From: Methylopila sp. Yamaguchi
Lineage (GTDB): Bacteria > Pseudomonadota > Alphaproteobacteria > Rhizobiales > Methylopilaceae
Reading direction: 5' to 3'
Assembly: GCF_002897035.1 (NCBI RefSeq)
Contig: NZ_BAUX01000002.1
Location: 248,001-312,000 of the forward strand
DNA: 64,000 nt
Below are positions 8,502 through 16,766 of this stretch, piece after piece (positions within the stretch are counted from its first letter, which is position 1; each line of letters begins with the position of its first letter). The notes beneath the pieces are model-generated. The model searched no databases, was not told the origin of the DNA, and saw only the letters and a list, made by a program, of their open reading frames with translations. Position numbers and translations under genes: made by a program.

Positions 8502-9977
8502 ATGCGCCGCACCCCCGCCGTCATGCTGCAGGGCACCGGCTCGAACGTCGGCAAGTCGCTGATTGTGGCCGGGCTTTGTCGACTCTTCACGCGACGCGGC
8601 CTGAGAGTCGCGCCGTTCAAGCCGCAGAACATGTCGAACAATGCGGCCGTGACTGTCGACGGCGGCGAGATCGGCCGCGCGCAGGCGCTGCAGGCGCGCG
8701 CCGCGGGGCTGCAACCCCTGATCGACATGAACCCCGTTCTGCTGAAGCCCGAGAGCGAGACCGGCAGCCAGGTGGTGGTGCAGGGCCGACGGCTCGGAAG
8801 CTACCGCGGCAAGGCCTACGGCGCGCTCAAACCCAGCCTGATGCCGGCGGTGCTCGACAGCTACAACCGGCTCGCGGCGGGCGTGGACCTCATGGTGGTC
8901 GAAGGCGCCGGGAGCGCGGCGGAGGTGAACCTCCGCGCCGGGGACATCGCTAACATGGGCTTCGCCGAGGCCGCGGACGTGCCGGTCGTGCTGGTGGGCG
9001 ACATCGACCGCGGCGGCGTCATCGCGACGCTGGTGGGCACGCACGCGCTGTTGCCACCGGCCGATCTCGCCCGCGTAAAGGGCTTCCTGATCAATCGCTT
9101 CCGCGGCGACGTCACCATGTTCGACGAAGGCCTCCGGGTGATCGCGGGCCGCACCGGCTGGACGTCGCTGGGGATCGCGCCGTGGTTCGCGGACGCCGCA
9201 AAGCTGCCGGCGGAGGACTCCGTCGACCTCGCCTCCCGCGCCGGCCGGCCCCACGGCGCGATCCGCGTCGTCGCGCTCGCGCTGCCGCGGATCGCGAACT
9301 TCGACGATCTCGATCCGCTCCGGCTTGACCCCTCCGTCTCGCTGACCCTTCTGACCGACGGCGCCCCGCTCCCCCCGGACACGGACCTCGTGCTGCTCCC
9401 CGGCTCGAAGGCGACCATCGCCGACCTCGCGGCCCTCAGAGCCTGGGGCTGGGACGCGGACCTGCGGGCGCATGTCCGCCGCGGCGGGCGCGTGCTCGGC
9501 CTCTGCGGCGGCTTCCAGATGCTCGGGCGCACCATCGCCGATCCGGACGGCGTCGAAGGCCCGCCGGCAACCGTTCAGGGGCTCGGCCTGCTCACAGTCG
9601 ACACCGTGCTGGGCTCCGAGAAGCGGCTCGCGCTCGTCACGGGCCGCCATGTCGCGAGCGGCGAGGAGGTCGAGGCCTACGAAATCCACATGGGCCGCAC
9701 CGACGGGCCGGACACGGCGCGCGCCCCGTTCGAGGTGGCGGGGAGGCTCGAGGGCGCGCTTTCGGCCGACGGCCGGGTTGCGGGGTCCTACCTGCATGGC
9801 GTCTTCGCCCGCGACGGTTTCCGCCGCGCCTATCTCCAGGCGCTCGGCGGGACCGGCGAGGCCTATGGCTACGACGCGACGGTGGACGCGACGCTCGACG
9901 CGCTTGCCGACCACCTTGAAGCGCATCTCGACGTCGAGGCGCTTATTGCGATCGCCCGCCGCGAAAGCCTCAGATGA
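8502..9977 (+). CDS. cobQ: Cobyric acid synthase CobQ
   Basis: A 491-residue glutamine-dependent amidotransferase that amidates side chains b, d, e and g of adenosylcobyrinate a,c-diamide. The N-terminal P-loop-like [11 protein letters not shown] and [11 protein letters not shown], then DIDRGGV (about 170), are the synthase half. The C-terminal glutaminase carries the nucleophile in [10 protein letters not shown] (about 330) and a late HGVF. The start MRRTPAVML is chosen because the fold begins right after it; an upstream ATG at 8442 is possible. The last 8 bp overlap the convergent cobD stop. Length matches CobQ (about 485). Confidence 0.95.
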   Translation: MRRTPAVMLQGTGSNVGKSLIVAGLCRLFTRRGLRVAPFKPQNMSNNAAVTVDGGEIGRAQALQARAAGLQPLIDMNPVLLKPESETGSQVVVQGRRLGSYRGKAYGALKPSLMPAVLDSYNRLAAGVDLMVVEGAGSAAEVNLRAGDIANMGFAEAADVPVVLVGDIDRGGVIATLVGTHALLPPADLARVKGFLINRFRGDVTMFDEGLRVIAGRTGWTSLGIAPWFADAAKLPAEDSVDLASRAGRPHGAIRVVALALPRIANFDDLDPLRLDPSVSLTLLTDGAPLPPDTDLVLLPGSKATIADLAALRAWGWDADLRAHVRRGGRVLGLCGGFQMLGRTIADPDGVEGPPATVQGLGLLTVDTVLGSEKRLALVTGRHVASGEEVEAYEIHMGRTDGPDTARAPFEVAGRLEGALSADGRVAGSYLHGVFARDGFRRAYLQALGGTGEAYGYDATVDATLDALADHLEAHLDVEALIAIARRESLR

Positions 9978-10941
9978 AGATCGCGAGCGCGATCGCCCAG
10001 AGCGCGGCGTGCACCGCGCAGGCCGCCAGGTAGAGCCGGAGGGCCCGCGCGATGTCCTGCGGGGTCGCCTGCGAATCGCCGTCCCGGTTCATGTAGGGAT
10101 CGTCGACCAGACGTCCGCCGTAGCTGCGCGGGCCCCCGAGCGCGAGGCCCAGCGCCCCGCCGGTCGCGGCTTCCGGCCAGCCCGCGTTGGGCGAGGCGTG
10201 CAGCGGCGCGTCGCGGCGCATCGCCGTCCAAGCCTGCCGCCAGGGTCGCCGCGTCAGCAGCGCCGCCACGACCACGATCGCGCCCGACAGCCGCGCGGGC
10301 GCGAGATTGACGTAGTCGTCCAGCCGCGCCGCCGCGCGGCCGAAGGCGAGATGCCGCTCGGTCTTGTGGCCGATCATGCTGTCGGCGGTGTTGATGGCCT
10401 TGTAGGCGATGATCCCCGGCAGGCCGAGGACCACGCCCCAGAGCGCCGGCGCCACCACGCCGTCCGCGAAGTTCTCGGCGAGCGATTCGATCGCGGCGCG
10501 CGACACGCCGGCCTCGTCCAGACGCTTCGGATCGCGACCGACGATCATCGAGACCGCCTTGCGGGCGGCCTCGAGCCCGCCGGCGGCGAAGGCCTCGCGC
10601 ACCGCGGCGACGTGGAGGTAGAGGCTCTTCTGCGCCAGGAACACGCTCGCCACGGCCCCCTCCGCGAACACGCCGAAGGGAATGCCCGTGAGGGTCCAGG
10701 CGATGACGGCGCCCGTCGCCAGCGCGGCCAGCGCCACGATTGTGATCGCGACCACGCCCCGCCTGCGGCGCTCGCTCTCGTCGAGGTCCAGCCGGTTGAG
10801 CCTCCGGTCGAGCGCCGCCACGCCGCGTCCAATCAGCACGACGGGATGGGCGATCCGCCGCCACACCGTGTCGGGGTCGCCGACCAGCGCGTCGATCGCG
10901 AGCGCGATCAACACCACCAGCGCATTGTGCGCGAGATCCAT
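9970..10941 (-). CDS. cobD: Cobinamide-phosphate synthase CobD (CbiB type)
   Basis: A 323-residue membrane protein of the CobD/CbiB family, which attaches aminopropanol or its phosphate to adenosylcobyric acid. Family landmarks are [18 protein letters not shown] near the N-terminus, [17 protein letters not shown] and [15 protein letters not shown] in the middle, and [15 protein letters not shown] late, with several hydrophobic segments. The ATG at 10941 begins directly at the conserved fold; the frame upstream of it is Arg-rich and unlikely to be used. It is convergent with cobQ and overlaps it by 8 bp. Confidence 0.95.
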   Translation of the reverse strand: MDLAHNALVVLIALAIDALVGDPDTVWRRIAHPVVLIGRGVAALDRRLNRLDLDESERRRRGVVAITIVALAALATGAVIAWTLTGIPFGVFAEGAVASVFLAQKSLYLHVAAVREAFAAGGLEAARKAVSMIVGRDPKRLDEAGVSRAAIESLAENFADGVVAPALWGVVLGLPGIIAYKAINTADSMIGHKTERHLAFGRAAARLDDYVNLAPARLSGAIVVVAALLTRRPWRQAWTAMRRDAPLHASPNAGWPEAATGGALGLALGGPRSYGGRLVDDPYMNRDGDSQATPQDIARALRLYLAACAVHAALWAIALAIFI

Positions 10942-11044
10942 TCGCTTGGCGTCCCCCGTCCCCGCCGACGACGACCGCAAACGGCACGGGCGGCGTCGCC
11001 TGGTCAAGTGGTCGGACGGCTAGGTTTGATGCTAGGAGCGGGCC

Positions 11045-11476
11045 ATGAGCGCGCCTGTGACCCTTACGATCTGCCGCACCTGCCGCCCCGAGGGCGCGCC
11101 CGAGGACGCCGAACGGCCCGGCGCCGTCCTGCTGCGCGACGTCGTCGCCGCGGTCGCCCAGCGCGAGGCGGGCGCCACCGTTGAGGTGAAGACGATCGCC
11201 TGCCTCTCCGCCTGTTCGCGCGCCTGCTCCGCCACGGTCTCAGGCGAGGCCAAGTTTGGCTACGTGGTGGGCAACCTCTCGCCGCTCGACGCGGACGACC
11301 TCGTCGGCTTCGCGCTTGCGCACGCCGCAAGCGCGGACGGCGTCCCGCCGTGGCGCGCGCGCCCGCAAGTGGTGCGCAAGAACACCATCGCCCGCCTGCC
11401 GCCGTATGGCGTGTCTCACCCGTTGGTGGAGGAGCCGGCGTCAGCCGCCGTCGATGAGGTGCAGGAAGGAACCTGA
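11045..11476 (+). CDS. DUF1636 predicted metal-binding protein
   Basis: A 143-residue protein with CRTC near the N-terminus and LSACSRACSATV in the middle, the Cys pattern of DUF1636 proteins, a thioredoxin-like ferredoxin-type fold. AGGAG lies 6 bp before the ATG. Members are often found next to cobalamin genes, and this one sits between cobD and cobB. Its biochemical role is not established; metal or Fe-S binding is the usual prediction. The last 36 bp overlap the 3' end of cobB on the other strand. Confidence 0.85.
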   Translation: MSAPVTLTICRTCRPEGAPEDAERPGAVLLRDVVAAVAQREAGATVEVKTIACLSACSRACSATVSGEAKFGYVVGNLSPLDADDLVGFALAHAASADGVPPWRARPQVVRKNTIARLPPYGVSHPLVEEPASAAVDEVQEGT

Positions 11477-12739
11477 CACGGAGCCTGCGGTCAGGCCGCA
11501 GCGCGTCCCGTCCGGGAGCTGGAACAGCGGGTCTCCGGTCTCGCTGACCACAGAGGCGTAGTGGAACTCGTGCGCCCGGTAGGCGGCCCCGTGGGCGCCG
11601 AGCGCGCCGTCCGCGACGAGCGTCGCGTGCCGGTAGCCCAGATGCAGCTTCCGGGTCGCGAATGAGGTCTCGAGCCGGAGCAGGCCGAGCATGGCGTGGC
11701 GGACGCCGTCCGCGTCCACGAGTCCGTCGCCCAAGGCCATGTAGCCGCCGCATTCGCCGAACACCGCCGCCCCGCGATCGATCGCGTCGCCCATCCCTGT
11801 CCGGAACCGCCCTGCCGCCGCCAGCCGACCAGCGTGGAGCTCGGGATAGCCGCCGGGCAGGTAGACCGCGTCGGCGTCCGCGTCCGGCGCCTCGTCGGCC
11901 AGCGGCGAGAACGGCATGAGCTCGGCGCCGCTCTCCCGCCAAGTCTCCAGCAGGTGCGGATAGGCGAAGCGGAACGCGACGTCGGAGGCGACGGCGATGC
12001 GCGAGCCCAGCGGCGGAACCGCGGGGCGGCCGACGTGGGAGACGGCGCGCGGCAGCGGCCGGGCGAGCGCCCGGAGCGCGCCGAGGTCCACATGGCTCGT
12101 GACCAGCGCCGCGGCGCGGTCGAGGAAGCCCTCGAGGTCCGACATCTCCTCGGCCTGGACTAGGCCCAGATGCCGCGACGGCGTCTTGAGCTCCGCACGA
12201 CGCGGCAGCGCGCCGAAGACCGCGACCCCCGCCTCCGTGCAGCCCTCGCGCAGCAGCGCCTCGTGGCGTGGGCTCGCGACCCGGTTCAGCACGACGCCCG
12301 CCACCTCGGGCCCGCCGCGCCGGCGGAACCCGTCGACCAGCGCGCCGACCGATTGGGCCATGCCGCCCGTGTCGACGACCATCACGACCGGCGCTTCCAG
12401 CATGGCGGCGACCTCCGCCGTGCCGCCGCGCCCCTCCACGCCGGTCTCGGCCGCGCGGTCGAACAGGCCCATGACGCCTTCGACGACGAGCAGGTCGGCC
12501 CCCTCGCCCGCCTCGGTGGCGAGCGTCAGCACGCGGTTGCGCCGCATCGCCCAGCCGTCAAGGTTCAGGCAGGGCCGCCCGGTCGCGGCTGCGTGGAAGC
12601 GCGGATCGATGTAGTCCGGACCGATCTTGGCGGAGCCGACGCTCACGCCGACCGAGCGGAACGCCCGCAGCAGCCCAAGCGTCAGCGTGGTCTTGCCCGA
12701 ACCGCTGGCCGGCGCGGCGACGACCAGCGCGGGCGTCAT
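11441..12739 (-). CDS. cobB: Hydrogenobyrinic acid a,c-diamide synthase CobB
   Basis: A 432-residue ATP- and glutamine-dependent amidotransferase acting on the a and c carboxylates. The dethiobiotin-synthase-like N-terminus has the P-loop APASGSGKTT, GPDYIDP and LVVEGVMGLFD. The glutaminase half has YLPGGYPELHA and the nucleophile in GECGGYMALG, and ends with HEFHYAS and SGSFLH. The start overlaps the cobA stop as ATGA, so cobA and cobB are translationally coupled. Length fits the family (about 434). Its 3' end overlaps the convergent DUF1636 gene. Confidence 0.95.
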   Translation of the reverse strand: MTPALVVAAPASGSGKTTLTLGLLRAFRSVGVSVGSAKIGPDYIDPRFHAAATGRPCLNLDGWAMRRNRVLTLATEAGEGADLLVVEGVMGLFDRAAETGVEGRGGTAEVAAMLEAPVVMVVDTGGMAQSVGALVDGFRRRGGPEVAGVVLNRVASPRHEALLREGCTEAGVAVFGALPRRAELKTPSRHLGLVQAEEMSDLEGFLDRAAALVTSHVDLGALRALARPLPRAVSHVGRPAVPPLGSRIAVASDVAFRFAYPHLLETWRESGAELMPFSPLADEAPDADADAVYLPGGYPELHAGRLAAAGRFRTGMGDAIDRGAAVFGECGGYMALGDGLVDADGVRHAMLGLLRLETSFATRKLHLGYRHATLVADGALGAHGAAYRAHEFHYASVVSETGDPLFQLPDGTRCGLTAGSVSGSFLHLIDGG

Positions 12740-13593
12740 CCGCCCGCCTCGTCCGAAGGCGCGGCGTAGCCGCCAACCCCAAGCACGGGAGCCAGCGCCA
12801 CGACCCCGCCGACCACGACCAGCACCGGCGGCTCGAGCCCGCCCGCGTCCTCGCCGGCGGCGAGCCGACCGAGCGTGGTGCGAACGACCTTCTGCCGCGG
12901 GGTGGTGGCCTGCGCCACGATCGCGGCGGGCTCTGAGGCGGGTCGTCCCGCCTCCATCAGCTTTTCGGCGATCACCCGCATGAGGCGGAACCCCATGTAG
13001 ACCACGAGCACGGGCGAGCCCGCGGACAGCGCCGCCCAGTCGAGCCGCGCGGACAAGCCGCCCGAAGCGTCGTGAGCGGTGAGGAAGGTGACGGACTGGT
13101 TGACGTCGCGGTGGGTCACGGGGATGCCGGCCGCGGCCAGCCCGCCGACGCCGGCGGTCACACCCGGGGCGACCCGGAACGGCACGCCGGCCGCGACGAG
13201 CCCCTGGGCCTCCTCGGCCCCGCGCCCGAAGACGTAGGGGTCGCCGCCCTTCAGCCGCAGCACGCGCTTGCCCGCGCGGGCGGCGTCGATGAGCCGAGCG
13301 TTGATCTCGGACTGCTTCGGCGAGGGGCACCCGGCGCGCTTGCCGACGAAGGCGAGCTCGGCGGCAGGCGCGGCGAAGTTCAGCACGGCGTCGTTGACGA
13401 GCGCGTCGAAGAAGACGACATCGGCCTGCGACAGTCCCCAAGCGGCCTGCAGCGTCAGCAGACCGGGATCTCCGGGCCCGGCGCCGACCAGCCAGACGGA
13501 GCCGGGGGCGAACACGGGCAGCGCGCGCGCGAAAGCGGGATCGAAGGCGACGGGGGCGGAATGAACGCGCGCAGGATCAGGGGCAGTCGACAT
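12736..13593 (-). CDS. cobA: Uroporphyrinogen-III C-methyltransferase CobA
   Basis: A 285-residue SAM-dependent tetrapyrrole methylase that makes precorrin-2 from uroporphyrinogen III, the entry to corrin and siroheme synthesis. Motifs are GAGPGDPGLLTL (about 48-59), VGKRAGCPSPKQ, LRLKGGDPYVFGRG (about 122-135) and IPVTHRD. The start MSTAPDP is chosen near the domain; further in-frame ATGs lie a few codons upstream. Because no CysG-type dehydrogenase/chelatase domain is attached, this is the CobA form. It is the first gene of a cobA-cobB pair, divergent from cobK. Confidence 0.94.
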   Translation of the reverse strand: MSTAPDPARVHSAPVAFDPAFARALPVFAPGSVWLVGAGPGDPGLLTLQAAWGLSQADVVFFDALVNDAVLNFAAPAAELAFVGKRAGCPSPKQSEINARLIDAARAGKRVLRLKGGDPYVFGRGAEEAQGLVAAGVPFRVAPGVTAGVGGLAAAGIPVTHRDVNQSVTFLTAHDASGGLSARLDWAALSAGSPVLVVYMGFRLMRVIAEKLMEAGRPASEPAAIVAQATTPRQKVVRTTLGRLAAGEDAGGLEPPVLVVVGGVVALAPVLGVGGYAAPSDEAGG

Positions 13594-13667
13594 GCGCGGG
13601 ACCATGGCGGTTCGGACCGCGCCGCACAATCCCGCTCCGCCACGTCGTTTCGGATAAAGGCGGCGTT

Positions 13668-14432
13668 GTGATGGCGGCCGGCCCGCGCGTTCTGGTGCTC
13701 GGCGGCTCGTCCGAGGGCTTCGCCGCAGCCGAACGCTTTTCGGCGCTCGGTTGCGACGTCACGACCTCATTCGCCGGCCGCACCGGCGTCCGGCGCCAGC
13801 CGATAGGAGCCGCGCGCGTCGGCGGATTCGGCGGCGCGGAGGGGCTCGCGGCTTATCTCGAGGCCGAACGCTTGGCGCTGGTGGTCGACGCCACGCACCC
13901 TTTCGCCGCCCGCATGAAAGCCAACGCCGCGGCGGCCTGCGCGGCGACCGGGACCCCGCTGATCCATGTGGAGCGGCCGCCGTGGCGGCCTCAAGCGGGC
14001 GACGACTGGCGGATGGCGGCCGACGTGACGGCCGCCGCGGCGCTGGCTCCAGTTACTCGCGGGCCCTGCTTCGTGACCGTCGGCCGGCAGGAGATCGCGC
14101 CCTTCGCCGCCCGCCGGGACCTGACGCTTCTGCTCCGCGTGATCGATCCGCCCGACGCGCCCTTCGACCATCCGGCCGCGACCTTCCTCTGCGACCGCGG
14201 CCCCTTCGCGCTGGAGGCCGAGCGCCGACTGTTCGCGACACGGGGGATCGCGTCCGTCGTCTCGAAGAACAGCGGCGGCGCGGCGGCGGCCGCCAAACTC
14301 GTCGTCGCGCGGGAACTGGGACTGCCGGTCGTCATGGTGGAGCGACCGCCCCGCCCCGAAGGTGTGACCACGGGAAGCGTCGCAGAAGCGGCGCGGGTGG
14401 CGGCGGAGATGCTCGGGTTGACAGCCTCTTGA
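13668..14432 (+). CDS. cobK: Precorrin-6A reductase CobK
   Basis: A 254-residue NADPH-dependent reductase of precorrin-6A. Visible family features are the N-terminal VLVLGGSSEGFAAAERFS, VDATHPFAARMKANAAAAC (about 75-95), IHVERPPWRP and VSKNSGGAAAAAKLVVARE (about 200). Two starts are possible: GTG at 13668, 7 bp after AAAGG, or ATG at 13671. It is divergent from cobA across about 75 bp that must contain both promoters. cobL follows on the same strand after a repeat-filled gap of 292 bp. Confidence 0.93.
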   Translation: MMAAGPRVLVLGGSSEGFAAAERFSALGCDVTTSFAGRTGVRRQPIGAARVGGFGGAEGLAAYLEAERLALVVDATHPFAARMKANAAAACAATGTPLIHVERPPWRPQAGDDWRMAADVTAAAALAPVTRGPCFVTVGRQEIAPFAARRDLTLLLRVIDPPDAPFDHPAATFLCDRGPFALEAERRLFATRGIASVVSKNSGGAAAAAKLVVARELGLPVVMVERPPRPEGVTTGSVAEAARVAAEMLGLTAS

Positions 14433-14469
14433 GCCATCCGGGTCGTCCTGCCCGTCGCCCCATCGGGCC

Positions 14470-14580
14470 ACCCTCCGCGTCGTCCTCCGGCTTGACCGGA
14501 GGACCCATCGCGAGCGTGGAGATCGACGTCTGAGATGGATGGTTCGGTCAAGCCGGACCATGACGGCGAGCCTGACTAGG
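14470..14580. repeat. Intergenic palindromic repeat element (RIME-like)
   Basis: Two hairpins, GTCCTCCGG-cttga-CCGGAGGAC (14482-14504) and TGGTTCGG-tcaag-CCGGACCA (14540-14560), are themselves inverted copies of each other (about 18 of 23 bases over the arm that runs into CCCATC / GATGGA). The whole can fold as one long stem. This is the layout of dispersed intergenic mosaic elements in Rhizobiales. Other copies would have to be found elsewhere in the genome. Confidence 0.6.
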
Positions 14581-14654
14581 CGGCAGTGGGCGTACACAAC
14601 GGCGGCAGGTGGCCGCGGCGGTCCGCGCGCGCCTCATAACCCTATCTCTCCCCT

Positions 14655-14700
14655 CCTCATGCTGAGGAGCATGCCGTAAGGCATGCGTCTCGAAGCACGC
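14655..14700. repeat. Second dispersed hairpin repeat before cobL
   Basis: CCTCA-tgc-TGAGG is followed at once by GCATGCC-gtaa-GGCATGC and then GCGTCTCGAAGCACGC. The order CCTCATxCTGAGGAGC, variable hairpin, GCGTCTCGAAG is a pattern I recognise as a common dispersed element in Bradyrhizobium and Methylobacterium-type genomes. It ends about 25 bp before the cobL start. Confidence 0.6.
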
Positions 14701-14724
14701 ACTCCGCCCGGCAGACACCCGACC

Positions 14725-15957
14725 ATGATCAAATCCCCCTCCCGCTGGCTCACCGTGGTCGGCCTCAGTGAGGACGGCCTTGGCAGTCTCGGCCCCGCGG
14801 CCCACGCCGCGCTGGGGGCTGCGGAGAAGGTCGTCGGCGGCGCGCGGCACCTCGAGCTGATCCCGGCCGAGGCGTCCCCAAAGGCAGAGCGCCACGCCTG
14901 GCCATCGCCCATGCTGCCGTTCCTCGACGTGCTCGTCTCCTGGCGCGGCCTGCCGACGGTGGCGCTGGCGAGCGGCGACCCGCTGCTCCACGGCGTCGCC
15001 GCGACGCTGCTCGGGCGGATCGGGCCTGAGGAGATGACGGTGCTGCCGGCCCCCTCCGCCTTCCAGCTCGCCTGCGCGGCGATGCTGTGGCCGGTCGCCT
15101 CCACCGCACTCGTCACCGCCTGCGGCCGGCCGGTGGAGGCGCTCGCCGCCGAGCTCCACGACGGCGCTCGCATCGTGCTGTTCTCCGCCGACGGCGCGAC
15201 GCCTGCGGCGGCGGCGGCGCTGCTCCTCGCCCATGGCTACGGCGACAGCGCGGTCACGGTGCTCGAGCGGCTCGGCGGCCCTCACGCCACGGCGACCACC
15301 TTTTCCGCCCGCGATCTCGAAGACCGCGTGTTCGACGCGCTCAACACGGTCGCGATCGCCTGCGTCGCGGGACCGGACGCGCGCCTGCTGCCGCGCGTGC
15401 CCGGCCTGCCCGACGACGCCTTCGCCAACGACGGCCAGATCACCCGGCGCGAGGTGCGCGCGCTCACGCTGGCGCGTCTCGCTCCCCTGCCCGGCGCGCT
15501 GCTGTGGGACGTCGGCGCAGGCTCCGGCTCGATCGGCATCGAATGGATGCGCGCCGCCCGCGGCGCGCGCGCCATCGCGCTGGAGCCGCGGTCGGACCGC
15601 GCGGCCCGCGCCCGCGCCAACGCCGCCACCCTGGGCGTTCCCGGGCTTGACGTGCGCGAGGCCGCGGCGCCGGAGGGCCTCGCGGGGCTGCCCCGCGCCG
15701 ACGCGGTATTCCTCGGCGGCGGCGCGACCGCGCCCGGCGCGCTGGAGATCTGCTGGGCCGCGCTGAAGCCCGGCGGGCGGCTCGTCGCCAACGCCGTGAC
15801 GCTGGAAACCGAGACGAAGCTGCTCGCCGCCCGCGAAACCCTTGGCGGCGACCTCGTGCGGCTGCAGATCGCAAACGCGGAACCCGTGGGCCGCATGACC
15901 GGTTGGCGGCCCGCGATGCCGATCACCCAGTTCGTCGCCACCAAGCCGCGGACCTGA
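14725..15957 (+). CDS. cobL: Precorrin-6Y C5,15-methyltransferase (decarboxylating) CobL
   Basis: A 410-residue fusion of a CbiE-type methylase (about 1-205) and a CbiT-type decarboxylating methylase (about 215-410). It methylates C5 and C15 of precorrin-6B and removes the acetate carboxyl on ring C. Motifs: VVGLSEDGLGSL at the N-terminus, LASGDPLLHGV, DEDGQ-like FANDGQITRREVRA at the junction, and the SAM site DVGAGSGSIGIEW. The start MIKSPSRW is used because the upstream ATG at 14683 lies inside a dispersed repeat. The gene ends 10 bp before cobM. Confidence 0.94.
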   Translation: MIKSPSRWLTVVGLSEDGLGSLGPAAHAALGAAEKVVGGARHLELIPAEASPKAERHAWPSPMLPFLDVLVSWRGLPTVALASGDPLLHGVAATLLGRIGPEEMTVLPAPSAFQLACAAMLWPVASTALVTACGRPVEALAAELHDGARIVLFSADGATPAAAAALLLAHGYGDSAVTVLERLGGPHATATTFSARDLEDRVFDALNTVAIACVAGPDARLLPRVPGLPDDAFANDGQITRREVRALTLARLAPLPGALLWDVGAGSGSIGIEWMRAARGARAIALEPRSDRAARARANAATLGVPGLDVREAAAPEGLAGLPRADAVFLGGGATAPGALEICWAALKPGGRLVANAVTLETETKLLAARETLGGDLVRLQIANAEPVGRMTGWRPAMPITQFVATKPRT

Positions 15958-15967
15958 GGAGGCTGGC

Positions 15968-16729
15968 GTGACCGTCCATTTCATTGGCGCCGGCCCCGGC
16001 GACCCGGACCTCATCACGGTGCGCGGGCGCGACCTGATCGCGCGCTGTCCGGTCTGCCTCTACGCCGGCTCGCTGGTGCCGAAGGCGGTGGTGGCCTATG
16101 CGCCGGAGGGCGCGCGCGTGCGGGACACCGCCAGCATGACGCTGGAGGAGATCGTCGCCGAGTTCGAGGCGGCGCATGCGGCGGACCTCGACGTCGCGCG
16201 CGTGCACTCGGGCGACCCCTCGCTCTACGGCGCGACGGCCGAGCAGTTCTCGGCGCTCGCCGCCCGCGGCATCCCCTACGAGATCACCCCCGGCGTGCCG
16301 GCCTTCGCCGCCGCCGCCGCGCGTCTCGGGGTCGAGCTGACGGTCCCCGAAGTCGCACAGACGGTCGTGCTGTCCCGGCTTTCAGGCCGCGCCTCGCCGA
16401 TGCCGGCCGCCGAGACGCTGGCGAACGTCGCGGCCTCCCGCGGCACGCTGGCCCTTCACCTCGCCGCGAAGCAGCTTCCGCGCATCGCTGCCGAACTCAC
16501 CCCGCTCTACGGCGCGGACTGCCCTGTCGCGCTGGTCGCGCGCGCGACCTGGCCGGACGAGATCATCGTGCGGGGGACGCTGGCCGACATCGTCGCGAAG
16601 GCGGCGCCCTACGGCGTGGAGCGCACCGCCCTGGTGCTGGTCGGCTGGGCGCTCCTGGGCGCTGGAGACACGACGAGCGCGCTTTACGACGCCGCGCACG
16701 ACCGGCATCTGAAGCCCGCGACGGAGTGA
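15968..16729 (+). CDS. cobM: Precorrin-4 C11-methyltransferase CobM
   Basis: A 253-residue tetrapyrrole methylase that methylates C11 of precorrin-4. Motifs are VHFIGAGPGDPDLITVRG at the N-terminus, LYAGSLV, VARVHSGDPSLYGA (about 76-89) and YEITPGVPAFAAAAA. It starts with GTG, supported by AGGAGG 5 bp upstream, and follows cobL by 10 bp. It converges on cobJ with a 37-bp gap. Confidence 0.95.
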   Translation: MTVHFIGAGPGDPDLITVRGRDLIARCPVCLYAGSLVPKAVVAYAPEGARVRDTASMTLEEIVAEFEAAHAADLDVARVHSGDPSLYGATAEQFSALAARGIPYEITPGVPAFAAAAARLGVELTVPEVAQTVVLSRLSGRASPMPAAETLANVAASRGTLALHLAAKQLPRIAAELTPLYGADCPVALVARATWPDEIIVRGTLADIVAKAAPYGVERTALVLVGWALLGAGDTTSALYDAAHDRHLKPATE

Positions 16730-16766
16730 GGCGCATCCAGCCGGCCGCGTCGGCCAAAGCCACCTC

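Noticed and set aside
13594-13667. Cobalamin riboswitch in the cobA/cobK gap, and likewise in the cobG/AtzG gap and before cobQ and cobL
   Set aside because: I looked for the B12 box (AGYCAGGAGACC) and GCCACTG on both strands and did not find them; the cobA/cobK and cobG/AtzG gaps are also too short for a 200-nt element.
14683-14724. Longer cobL starting at the ATG at 14683
   Set aside because: The extra residues are encoded by the end of a dispersed repeat and do not match the CobL N-terminus.
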